A stretch of DNA of 64,000 nucleotides from Obelidium mucronatum (taxonomy: Eukaryota > Chytridiomycota > Chytridiomycetes > Chytridiales > Chytriomycetaceae): positions 186,001-250,000 of the forward strand of contig JAIVFH010000003.1 of NCBI GenBank assembly GCA_025765595.1, written 5' to 3'. Each line of letters starts with the position of its first letter. Positions within the stretch are counted from its first letter, which is position 1. A program made the translations under genes and the position numbers. The notes beneath the pieces were generated by a model, which did not search any database, was not told where the DNA came from, and saw only the letters and a program-made list of their open reading frames with translations. Of the stretch, positions 50,435 to 61,143 are shown one piece after another.

Positions 50435-53301
50435 TTAGTGGTAACCGCCACCGCCCCCACCACCACCATGACCATGTGCAAATGATGACGATGTGTCTCC
50501 AGATCCCACGCCCTTTCCTTTCACCATTGTCACAACAGTTGGGACCGTTGCATCAGTCTGTGGAACATCATCTTCGAGTTGACGCAACCACATTTGATAA
50601 TAACTTCCAACCCATCCAAAAGCTTCATCGTCGCCAACTTTGTATTTTCCGTCCAACTGTCCAGTTTCTGTCTTTGCTCTAACTTCACCAGCAGCCACCA
50701 AATCCTTGTGAGTTCCTCGTTCGACAATCTTTCCCTCTCGCATGACAAGAATGCAATCGGCGTCAGTCACAGTACTCAGTCTATGTGCAATGACAAGCGT
50801 AGTCCTTCTTGACGTCAACTCCGTCAACGACCGTTGAATCAAAGCCTCTGTAGTATTATCAAGCGCACTCGTAGCTTCATCCAACAAAATAATCTTGGGA
50901 TCCTTCAAAAGAGTTCTCGCAATCGCTACCCGCTGCTTCTCTCCCCCAGACAACCGCAATCCTCGCTCTCCCACCTTGGTTTCATAGCCATCGGGGAACC
51001 CAGTTGTGATTCGTTCATGGATTTGTGCTCGCGCGGCTGCGTTTTGGATTTCAGCGTCGCCTTTGGTCACGTCTCCGTATCCAATGTTGTATCCAATTGT
51101 ATCGTTGAAACAGACAGTGTCTTGTGGGACAACTCCAATGGCACGGCGAAGTGATGATTGGGTTACGCTTTTGATGTCTTGACCGTCAATTAGAATTCGA
51201 CCACATTGTGGATCGTACTGGTAGAAAAAAAAAAAAAAAGGAGAAAAATTTTTTTTAGTATAAATTTTTTTTTCATGTCAGTGAAACTTACAAAACGGAA
51301 TAGCAGTCTAAAGATTGTACTTTTTCCCGAACCCGATTGACCAACTAGCGCAGTTGTTGTCTTTGCAGGGACAGTGAAATTGATGTTCCTGATGGCCGGT
51401 TGGCGTGAATCGTAGTGGAATGAAACATTCTCAAAGACAATTTCTCCTTCATTGCAAGTCATTTCAGAAGCGTTTGGCGCGTCGGTAACTGCAGCGTTTT
51501 CATTTAAAAGATCAAACATGCTTTCCATATCGATAAAGTTCTAATAGAGGAGGAGTTCATTCAGTTTGGAATGAGAAAAAGGAGAGACAAACTCACTTGT
51601 TGGATTGCCCTGTAATAAGTTCCAAAAAAGTTCAAGGGTTGATAAAGTTGAATGATGTATGTGATGAACATGATAAAGTCTCCGGTTGTCAAGTCGCCAT
51701 CAACAACTCGGCGAACACAAACTAAACTGCCGGCAAGTAAGCCGAGGGTTATAATTGTGTTTTGTGCAGTGTTGAGGAGTGTCAGAGAGGCATTTGATTT
51801 CCAATTTGCAACTTGGTAAGCGTCAATACTCTTTGCAAAACGATCCACTTCATAGTTTTCGTTGTTGTAATATTTCACCTGTGTTTTTACATTGTTACTT
51901 TTTGGAACCACGGCATATTTCGGCACTGCTTACAGTTTCAAAGTTCAACAAAGAGTCGACGGCTCTGGCACGAGAAGCTGAATCCAGCTGCGAAGAGAAA
52001 ATAAAAGAAAGCAGTCAACAACAATCCCGACAATAGACATTTCGATAAGGGCTCACAGTATTCATTTCTCTACGATACTTTGTGCGCCACTCCGTGATCA
52101 CGACAGTGAGAATGATGTAGAGAGTCATTGTCACAAACACAATTGCACCAGTGACAGCATCAAACGACCAAATAAACCAAACAACGGCGATTCCGATATC
52201 GATAAACACTGGAACGATATTAAACAAAAGGGCTGATAGCAGAGACCCCACAGAGTTGTTTCCGCGATCCATGACTCTCAAAACTTCACCGGTCTTTCGA
52301 TTAATGTGAAACTGGAGAGACAGTGAATGCAAGTGCCTCAACATTGCAACATTAATTTCGCGGGTATTGAACTGAGAGACGGGAATCCATGCCAGAGACT
52401 GCAGCGACGAAATGATTCCAACGCCCGATTGAAAGTATCGGAGGAAACAAAAGGTGAGAACAGCACCCCACGCATAGTAGGGACCGGCATCATCGGGCAT
52501 CTCTGATAGAGTGTCGACCAGTACTTTGTACTGCAGTGGTACAATGACGTTGACGATTCTGCCACACAGAAGCAGGAACATGCACACGGCCACGAGGGCT
52601 CTGAGACGCCATTCTGTGGGAAACAAGAACGGAAAAAGGCGCCGCATGTTTTTCCACGTTTTGCGCCACGACGACGTCTTTGGCGCGTCCGCAGCCGAAG
52701 CAGTTTCTGCTGCAGCGGCTTGCTCTTCCAGCGCCAGGTACGCGTCGCGGTCGGACGGCAGCGCGGCGGCATTCGCGCTCGCGACGGCGGCGTAGCGCAC
52801 GGCAAAGGCGTACGCAAACACGGCGTCGGCGCGCGTCCACGCGGCGGCGGCGGCGTCGGGGGCGGCCAGCGCCGCCACGAACGAGTACAGCGCAAGCGTC
52901 TCCGCCACCAGCGCCGCCGCAAGCAGCGCGCGCGGCAGCGGCAGGCGCGCGCCAGCCACGCGCGCGCCGACGCCCGCCAGCAGCCACGCGGCCGCCGCAC
53001 CCGCGTCCGCCGCCACGCGCGCCGCAAAGCGCCCGCGCCGCTGCGGCAGCGCCGACGCGGCGTCGTCGTCGAGTCCGAGCGCGCCGCTGACGTCGACGCC
53101 GACGAGCACGAGCGAGCACGCCGCCGCCGCGAGCACAAACGACGCGCCGCGCTGCGTGCGCGCGTCTGCGTACGCCGCCGCGTCCGACGCCCGACTGCCG
53201 CTGCCGCCGATGCTTCTCACGAGAAACGCCGTAGCCCACACGAGGAGGACAAGCGTCGTGGTTGCCTCAAACACTGTGCGGATGTCAAAAATCTCAAGCA
53301 T
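50435..53301 (-). CDS. HMT1: Hmt1/ABCB6-type ABC transporter
   Basis: Half-size ABC transporter with an extra N-terminal membrane domain, 870 aa. Exons 53301-52057, 51987-51934, 51878-51597, 51540-51292 and 51217-50435 join in frame. About 230 N-terminal residues form an Ala-rich hydrophobic region (several membrane segments). Then come the ABC membrane domain ([37 protein letters not shown]) and the nucleotide-binding domain: Walker [13 protein letters not shown], signature [17 protein letters not shown], Walker [14 protein letters not shown]-loop VIAHRLSTV. The order matches fission-yeast Hmt1 and ABCB6, which act in vacuolar or mitochondrial membranes on metals, thiol conjugates or porphyrins. 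The C-terminus ends in a His/Gly tail. The N-terminal domain is coded by a GC block. Start codon 72 bp from tyrosinase 4. Confidence 0.92.
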
Positions 53302-53373
53302 CTTTTTTTACTTCACTGATCAAGTTATCCCTTCAATAAAGATGTTAACTTTTATAATCATAATTATAATAAA
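53302..53373. promoter_or_regulatory. 72-bp divergent spacer between HMT1 and tyrosinase 4
   Basis: Start codons at 53301 (-) and 53374 (+). It holds an AT-rich dyad TTATAAT-CATA-ATTATAA (53352-53369) next to the tyrosinase ATG. Both genes must share or overlap their promoters. Confidence 0.5.
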
Positions 53374-55226
53374 ATGCACTTGCCGATTCTCACTCTGCTA
53401 CTCCTCGCCGCAACGGTTCTCGCTGCCAAATGCACCAGCCCAATCATTCGCCGCGAATGGTCAGAACTGTCTCCAGACCAAAAACAACAATGTCCGTACT
53501 ACATAATTTGTACTTCAATTCCTACTGACCCGAGTATGCCTTTTTCCCACACATTGTTTCCCAGTCGTCAATTCCGTTGCCCTTCTGGCAAAGCGACCAA
53601 TAAGCCATCAGACACGCGACGCGTCAAAAATGTCTTACTTTGACTTTGTGCAAACGTAAGTGAATGAATCGTGTTGTTGATGTTGGATGGCTTGCCTCGA
53701 CCCCTTCCTAAATGCTTGGCAATTGAAGTTTAATTCAATTTTAATTTTGCAATACCAGCCATGTACAGAACGCCATCTGGACCCATGGAAACGCTCAATT
53801 TTATCCATACCATCGTGCTTTAATGTTCCAGTTTGAAGTTGCCATGAAAAGCGTTGGCTGGAACCTTGGGGCAGTGTACTGGGATTGGCCAGCAATGTCC
53901 CAGAATTGGTGGACTTCAGACGTATTTCAATACTTTGGCGCTTCAACAAGCAATGATCCTGACAATTGCGTGCTGGACGGACCGTTTGCAAAGTCTGTTT
54001 ATACTGTATTCCCAGGATTGAACCGTCCCGAAGGCAACCCAACATGCTTGCGTCGCTGTGCCCGCATCAACAATGCTTTAACTGATGCTGTAGTTATTAC
54101 CGCTTCTCTTGCCTTGGCTTCAAACTACAGCTCATTCCAAGGGGACGACACCAGCAACTACCATGCGGCAGGACATACCACTATCGGAGGACCATGCGGA
54201 GACTTGTCCAATCCAATGTTTTCCCCAAATGATCCCATTTTCTACTGTAAGTGTTGCAGTGTATTCCGTTTGTAAATTGTTTGATCACCACATTATGCCA
54301 AAAAAAAAATTTGATTAAATTCACCAAAAAAAATTGTAGTACATCATGGGCTCGTCGATAAAGTATGGTGGCGATGGCAGAAAACCTGCCCTTCCTTTCA
54401 ATTCTCATACGATGGATTCCTCCGCGGCCCCGATGATCCCATCGCCAATGGCATTGACGCCCAAGCACATTCAACTTTATCAATGGATTCTTGGCCTTGG
54501 TGGACCGTTGCCGACATGCTGAACACGGAAGGAGACACTCTTTGCTACACATATAGTAAATCCTATGGCGATTTGCCTATACTCCCTGTCGCCGGCTGCC
54601 CACAAAGCCCATCCAACAACCCACTCATCACAAACACACAATCCGCATCCCTTCCTGATACTTGGATGTTCCAAGCCATGGAATCTTTGATTCAGCCATC
54701 ACCATCATCAAGTCCCAAGAAGAAAAGAAACCACGATTCTCAACAACTACAGCCGCCGCTGTCCAACTTTTCGATCCCACAACCAAAACCATACACCACA
54801 ACAACTCATCAAGACGGATCAATCACAATCCATTTTCCAGATTCAGCCCCCGAACAAAACACAACTATTCCACCCTTCCATAAAATCCATCGCGTCTTTG
54901 AATCCCACACTGTTCAAACAATCAACTTGAAAACCAATCGACCCGAGCTCTTTCACCCTCAACTTAGTCAGCAACAACAGCAGTCTGAATTGTGGCTGAT
55001 TCCGTACCACAGACTTTCTTGTGCAGCGCCACATGACTTATTGAGTGGCGTGGACCCGTGCCTTCTGGTAAGCCCGTTGAGATTGGAAAAAGAAGCTGTC
55101 GAGAATGCAGGCTTGAATTGGATCAAAGTCCAAGGTGTCGACAATTTGGTGGCAATGAGAGTGGATGCATTTAATTGCTGGTGTCATGAGAATTACAGTC
55201 CTTCTCAAATGAAATATCATCATTGA
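53374..55226 (+). CDS. Secreted tyrosinase-like protein 4 (altered CuA site)
   Basis: Exons 53374-53491, 53565-53655, 53759-54246 and 54340-55226 join in frame to 527 aa. The signal peptide is MHLPILTLLLLAATVLAA. The first two exons have the same lengths as in tyrosinase 1 (118 and 91 nt). CuA: the paralogues' WHDF is YFDF here (Phe codon 53639-53641), so the first His ligand is missing; AIWTHGNAQFYPYHRAL keeps the other two. CuB is intact: NYHAAGHT, FYLHHGLVDKVWWRW. The proline hinge is lost, replaced by SPSSSPKKKRNHDSQQ. The C-terminal module is more diverged (DGSITIHFPD, DPCLLVSPLRL, MRVDAFNCWCHENYSPSQM). It has one intron fewer than tyrosinases 2 and 3. Most divergent of the four; it may have lost or changed activity. 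Confidence 0.88.
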
Positions 55227-55481
55227 ACCGCACCGAACAGGTGGGAAGGGCACGGGATGAAATATTGTATATGTACATGTTCGTTTTTATCATCTTTTTT
55301 TTTCATTTTTTTTTTTTTTTCATTACTGGCAGAGTGAGGATTTGAGTTCTGAAAAAAGAAGACTTCATTATTTAAATTCCTCTCCTTCTTTACAAAAACG
55401 TAGCTATTCAAAAACATGGGAAATATTCAGCAACCCATTTTTTTACAGCACGCCATTTTATTTTATTTTTTGTTTTTTAGT

Positions 55482-58400
55482 TTAAGCCCACAGTGTTGAA
55501 TCAAATCCAGCAAAATCAACAATTTCATCCACTTGCTGAGGTCCCATCAATCCTTGCACAATGTATCCCAACTTGATTCGCAATTTGATTGGCCCCTGCA
55601 AAATCAAATTCATGTAAGACCAACGGTACGCCATTCATGTACTTTTTTTAAAAAAAAAAACGAAATACCTTTGACGGGTTGTCGATTCGCATTGATTGGG
55701 TCGCAAAACCACCAGGTTGAACGCCAGTCGAAGACGGCGGTTGCATGGCAAGTTTCAAACTCTGATTCCAACAACAACAACAACAAAAAAAATTAGATCA
55801 ATAATGTATAACCCAACCTCAAATATAAATATATCCAAACCTTGGGTACTGCAACTTGAAAAACAATTCCATTGATTGGCCCAGACAGTCCAGTATTTTC
55901 AAACCTGGCGGTAACCAGGATTGCCAAACCATTATCCACTCGTTCCGGAGTCAGTCCAATACGAAGACTATTCTTCTCGTAACAGGCGACAGATTTTGGC
56001 TTCGCTGATACTACAGGGACAGCAGATAGTGGTGCCGCTGCCGACGGAGTCGAGAGCAGTGATCCAAACAAATCATTGGCTGGCAATGGCTGTCGAGCTG
56101 GTGATATAGCAGAACCACCGAAAAAGTCGCCAATCGGGGCAGAAGTAGTGGATACTTGAGGTGTTGATGAAGGACCTGACCCAAACAAGTCACCCAACAA
56201 GTCAACAGTCGCATTACCAGCTACTTTTGATTGTTGCTGCTGTTGAGAGCCGAATAATGGAGCCTGGATGGTGGAAGGCGCCGCTCCCGTGTTCCCCCCC
56301 ATGGACAAATCCCCAAAAAGGTCCATGATATTCTGAACCCATAAAAATACACAAATACTTAACCAAAAAAAAAATTCGAAAAGAAAAACAAAAGAAAAAC
56401 AGTAGGCACTCACATCGCTTTTCACAGGCGCGCTACTGCCTCCAAAGCCAGTCGTTCCAAACGCCGTGGTTCCAAATCCAGAAGTAGGAGGAGCTGATGG
56501 TCCCCCAAATACAAGATCTAAAAGATCATTTCCAGCTGCACCAGCAGTGGGGGCTGTCACATTTGATGGAATATTGACGGCAACATCATCACTGAAGTCA
56601 AGGATGTTTCCTGTTGCCTTGCTCTGGTTCCTGGCAGGGCTTACCATGGAGGACGACGTTGGCTGACCCATGCCCTTCCTTGCCTCTTCCTTCACAGCAC
56701 TCTCTAAAACCGGCATACTTTCCAAGAGAGCTGCACGAGTATCGCTGTCCAACTTTGTAATCGCAGTAAACTCAACCGCGCGAGCTTGAATTTCAACATC
56801 CATGTGTGTCTGGTATTTAGAGAGTAAAGACCGCAAGAACCTAAAAAAAAAATGGTTGGAATCTCATCTGTGCTGGTGAAAACAAAACTCACTCCAAAAC
56901 AGACGCATCAGAGAAACGACCAGTCAATTTTACAACTCCAGTGACAATGTACTCCTTGACGACAAGGGTCGCAAAGGGTCCCTTTAATATCATGTCCAAT
57001 AAGTCTGCAACTTGGCGTTCGGTAGGCGCAGTCATGTAATCACTCTGGCCAATGGGATCCTCATCTTCACCCAGTCCCGAAACTTTCCCCCCGTCACCCC
57101 CACTCACCAACAAATCCCCAAACTCCCCAATACACCAAACTGTTACAACAACAAGACCCTCTTGAGCCAAAGCCAAATCTCCTTCCAATCGAATCAAATT
57201 AAAGAGCTTTCTGACTGCATACAACTGCAAATCCCTTGCCGAAGTCGTAATCAATTTGATGCAATGATTAATTGTTGAAGAATCCACATTGGCTCCTGCA
57301 GCTCTCATAACGCGGATAGTAGTATCAATCTCCCATCTCTTATTAGGGCGGAAACGTCCCGCAAAATCCACAATTCTACTCGCAACAGACGACTTGATGT
57401 CGGCTTCAGCAACTTCCAGGAACGACAGCAGTTCGCGGGTGAGTATACGAATGTTTTGCGAATTGATTAGGAAGAAGGAGAGATCCAAAGCACGGTGACG
57501 GATGGATACATCGGGATCCCGCAAGCAATCAAGAATAGTGGCTCGGTGTCGCTGAAGACTGGAAGCATCGGCGTTGACTTCAGTTTGGGATGTTTTGGTC
57601 AATGTTGTCAAAGCAACGTATCTGGGAGGGAAAAGGGGGGATCAGATACAAATGGGTGCTACCTGATGAATAAAATCAACAAACCTGATGTTGTTGTCTT
57701 TGTTTGAGAGGAATCGTCCAAGAATGTTAATGGCCAGCACACGAAGCGAGTTTTCACTTTCAATATCCATGATTGTCAACACAGTTTCATACAAAATGGC
57801 ATTTCCAACATTTTTAGACGCGTCAGTGTTTGTTGCGACTTGCGCGAGGATATCATTCATGGCGTCACTTGCAAAAGTTGATCCGTTTCCCAAAACTCGC
57901 AGTAAACGAAGGATCTTTACTTGCAAGAATGGGTCTGTGATTCCAGAGACGTCATGCTCTGGGCTGTATCCCGGAGTTGTCAGATTCTTGAGATGTCTAA
58001 CCAAAACTGGGACAGAAGTCTATGGTTTTGAGAATGAGTGGATGTTTCTATTAGAGCGACAATACCAAACCTTGCGGAGATCTTCGGCTACGTTAGAGTC
58101 GATTTTGCACATTTCAGTCAAGAGAGTCACTCCAGTTAACAGAACACCGTGGTGCTTTTCATGCAAAAGTTGAATTGCTTTTGTTTGATAGTTCTCCAGG
58201 AGATCAGGAACTTTGTGAATCAAACGAATTGCACATAACGCAGCCTAGACAATGCTTTTAGACATGAATGCATGAGTGCATTTTGTCTCACACCTTCTTT
58301 CGCACAAATGAGTTTCCACTCGCAATCAACTTCTCCACTTCACCAGACAAATCACGAGCCATTTCTGACGATGAAATATTTCCCAGAGTGCACAGCGCAA

Positions 58401-58970
58401 GACCAACGATTTGAATATTGCTGTTGTTCATGTCACTGTTGTGCAACGATTAATACTAACCCAAGTGAAAAAAAAGTCCCACTTCTTTAAAGAATTTGTC
58501 ACAAGAGTCAACAACTCTTGATTCTCGTCTAGGAGAAGCATAATTCCAAGATATCCAAGCCGTTTATCCATAAATCTTGGTGACGCAACTGTGTGTTGGC
58601 GCTTTTAAAATTCAACCATTCTGTACCAATAGCCAGCACATACCCAGTTTCAGGCATTCCATCTGACCAAAGTGCGCTGGATATCCAAGCATATAAATGT
58701 AGAGAAGCTTCTGGACGTTGATGTAACGAGTTCCTGAATTTTCCGATTTGAACGAGGTGCGAATGAAGGCAGACTCCTTTGCAATCACAGCCCGCTCCTC
58801 TGCCATTGTCTTGGCCGCGCGAATTTGTTTAATCATGTCACGCAGGCGCGTGGTGACTGTGGCGGGGATGGTTTATGACGTAAGTATCAGATGGTGTGTA
58901 TAGCTGAGACTCGGTCCGCTCACTGTGCAGCCAAGTGCTACTTACTTAGTTCCGATATGATCTTCTCCAT
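55482..58970 (-). CDS. APL4: AP-1 adaptor complex gamma subunit (gamma-adaptin)
   Basis: Large subunit of the clathrin adaptor at trans-Golgi and endosomes. Exon 1 is MEKIISEL plus one base; exon 2 starts [20 protein letters not shown]. The trunk reads [96 protein letters not shown] and [20 protein letters not shown], in gamma-adaptin order. The hinge is rich in Gly, Ser and Pro with several DLLGDLFG and [13 protein letters not shown] motifs, typical clathrin/accessory sites. The C-terminal ear is [20 protein letters not shown] and [18 protein letters not shown], ending FDSTLWA. About ten exons. Confidence 0.93.
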
Positions 58971-59050
58971 CGAATGTTGATTTGACTTCGATTTGAGATG
59001 GTTTTAATGCGAGTTTATTTATTTAGAAATAAAGGAAAAAAACTTGATTT

Positions 59051-60456
59051 CTATCCACGTTTGGTTTGGTCTTTCAGGGCGTGCTCCCATGTGTCAACCA
59101 GACTGCCAGTGGCAAATGAGAGAATAAGCTTCACCCCGCTAACAAGTCCAACGCGAATCACGAAACCCCTTCCCGCTCCAGGATTGAACCCCTTAGTCTC
59201 CACAGTCGCATTTGATAGTGACCAGCTTTGAGTTCTAGTCACCAGCTTCCAAATTGAAGCATCCAACGAATTCGATTGGCTATTGATGGACAAGGTCACA
59301 TTATGCCATTCATTTGGCGTCAAAGTCAAAGTTCCATTTTGACTGGAAGCTTGTCGGCTTCTGCTTTCATCGTTCGTGGAGCTTCCAAGACGATGGGAGA
59401 ATTCGGATTCGATTTTGAATTCGCATTTAATGGGTTCAGGAATGTATGGACTCTGTATCAATAGGGGATTCATTGGAGATATTACTTGTTCCCCAGCCTG
59501 TGGAAATGCTGAGCCGGACCTGGAATGTGGGAATCCTGCTGCTTGAGGCCGCGCGCTTCTTATCGATGCAGCGGAAGGTGAAGATGGATATTGCGGGTTG
59601 TAAGAATAACTTTGAATTTGTGGAGATACTGTGGTAGTTGATGGATACTCAAATTCTTGCTGCTGATGGGAGAGCTGTGGAACTGCGAGGGCATTTTGTT
59701 GAGGTCTGTCGCAGTACTCGTCATTCTGATAAGTCGATGGGGGGCGCTGTGGAATGTCTGGTGGTGCCACAATTGGTTGATAGTAATTTGACGATGAATC
59801 CGTGTTTGAAATATTGAATTCTTCGACGAGATTACGGGGAAATGTCGTGTAAATTGGAGGCTGTGTAACAGTCTGGGTGGCTAAAAAAGTTTCGCGTCAG
59901 TTTTTTTGGATTTCAAACAAGAACTGTTATCTCACTCGGAGGGGCCGTTGGTTCGCGACTCCTTGCTGGAGTACGGGCAATAAAGCACACCTCTTTCCAG
60001 CTTTCATCCACTGGCTCAATTTGAACCATTTCTTTTGGCTTGGGTGTCGGAGCCATGATGGCAGGTTCCTCAACAGGCAATTCTACAGCAGAAGCGTTCT
60101 TTCCAAACTTAAACCAAGATTTCCAAAACTTTTGGGACTGTTTTTCATTTTTGTGGTCTGATTTATGCGCAGCAAGTTGGTCACGGTTGGATGGTTCTAA
60201 GTGAAAAGATTGTTCGCAATCAGAATACAACCTGGCTAACAGTGAAAAATATTATGATATCACCGTAGGAGGCATAGAGGGTAGAAGCACTGCCTAAAGT
60301 TGTTGGATCATGTTCCATATTCTTGGGTTTCCATTGGGTCGCGTTATAATAGGAGCCATTTGAGTCTGACTCATCTATAGCAAGAGGGCGAGCTGATTCA
60401 AAATTGGGGTCTTGATTTGCCGATGGAATATGGGGATAATTGAGGGGATTCGCCAT
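59051..60456 (-). CDS. Unrecognised Ser/Pro/Gln-rich protein
   Basis: Not recognised. Start MANPLNYPHIPSANQDPNFE at 60456, 687 bp from the divergent hexokinase. Three exons: the first ends near LGSASTLYASYG, the second runs from LYSDCEQSFHLEPSNRDQL to ARSREPTAPPSE, the third from about 59880 to the stop at 59051. The first boundary is unclear: the obvious pair leaves an intron of about 28 nt, while an upstream donor at GGCAGTGCTT gives about 56 nt. The N-terminal and middle parts are low complexity with many Tyr, Pro, Ser and Gln. The last 110 residues look folded (alternating hydrophobics, NEWHNVTLSINSQSN, IWKLVTRTQSWSL) and end in a Trp-containing helix-like LVDTWEHALKDQTKR, reminiscent of a PH-like domain. 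That resemblance is a guess. Confidence 0.6.
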
Positions 60457-61143
60457 TTTGTTTATTTTTCACGACGGTCAACACATTGAAAAAATGTATT
60501 TATTGAAATATTTCCTCCAGTGTGCGTGAAGACTTAACTGAAAGGAGGGTTTGGTATTGTGAGTGTTTTTTTTAAAAAAGGGTTCAAGTGCTAATTCTCC
60601 AATCGAACGTAAGATTGAAAATGTTGGAGTTGGCGAACCCTTACAAAATTCCAATCTGAATACAAAATGTTTGCTTGATTTAATATCATAGAGGTTTTTT
60701 TAATGTCACTTTTGTTCACCCTTATTTGTTCTTTGTAAGCCGAAATTCTTGTTTCTCAGCGATGGGAAAGAAACTAAGATGCACTACCAAGGTCAATAAC
60801 AAGACTTGGAGAGTGAATTATTCATCAAAATTACAACTCAGTGTTTAATGATGAACCCAAATACGTAAAATGCACCACAGAATTTTATTGGTGAATGGAC
60901 CAGCATTGCTTTTAAGCCAAATGCCTCCTTGCTCGAAGACTTCAAATAACATTTTTTCTGTTTCCAGTAAATGCCTGGAACCAGGTAAAGGAAAGGTCTT
61001 ATCTACCTGATTTAATCAATACTTTCACGTGATTGAGCCTCTCTCATTTTGCTAAATGAAAAAATTTTGTCTTTTGAAAAAGTACAAAAGCGCAAAGAAC
61101 GGCTTTCCCTCCTCCTACTCAACAAAAAAACTCCTCCATCGCT
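60457..61143. other. Divergent intergenic region upstream of hexokinase
   Basis: 687 bp, AT-rich. It contains small frames (for example 28 codons from about 60763) without family features, a CCTGG-aa-CCAGG dyad (about 60975) and a CACGTG box at 61026-61031. No gene supported. Confidence 0.5.
61026..61031. promoter_or_regulatory. CACGTG (E-box) upstream of hexokinase
   Basis: CACGTG in tttcacgtgattg, 113 bp upstream of the ATG. It is the core site of bHLH factors such as those acting on glycolytic genes in yeast; use here is unproven. Confidence 0.3.

Noticed and set aside
52490..53239. Several long overlapping frames opposite and alongside the HMT1 N-terminus
   Set aside because: GC-rich DNA has few stops, so all frames stay open; only one gives a membrane domain continuous with the transporter.
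60235..60270. 28-nt intron in the unrecognised gene at 59-60 kb
   Set aside because: Shorter than any other intron here; a donor further upstream gives about 56 nt and is preferred.
60763..60849. Small frame of 28 codons (MGKKLRCTTKVNNKTWRVNY...) upstream of hexokinase
   Set aside because: Too short, no upstream or downstream support, not similar to anything I know.
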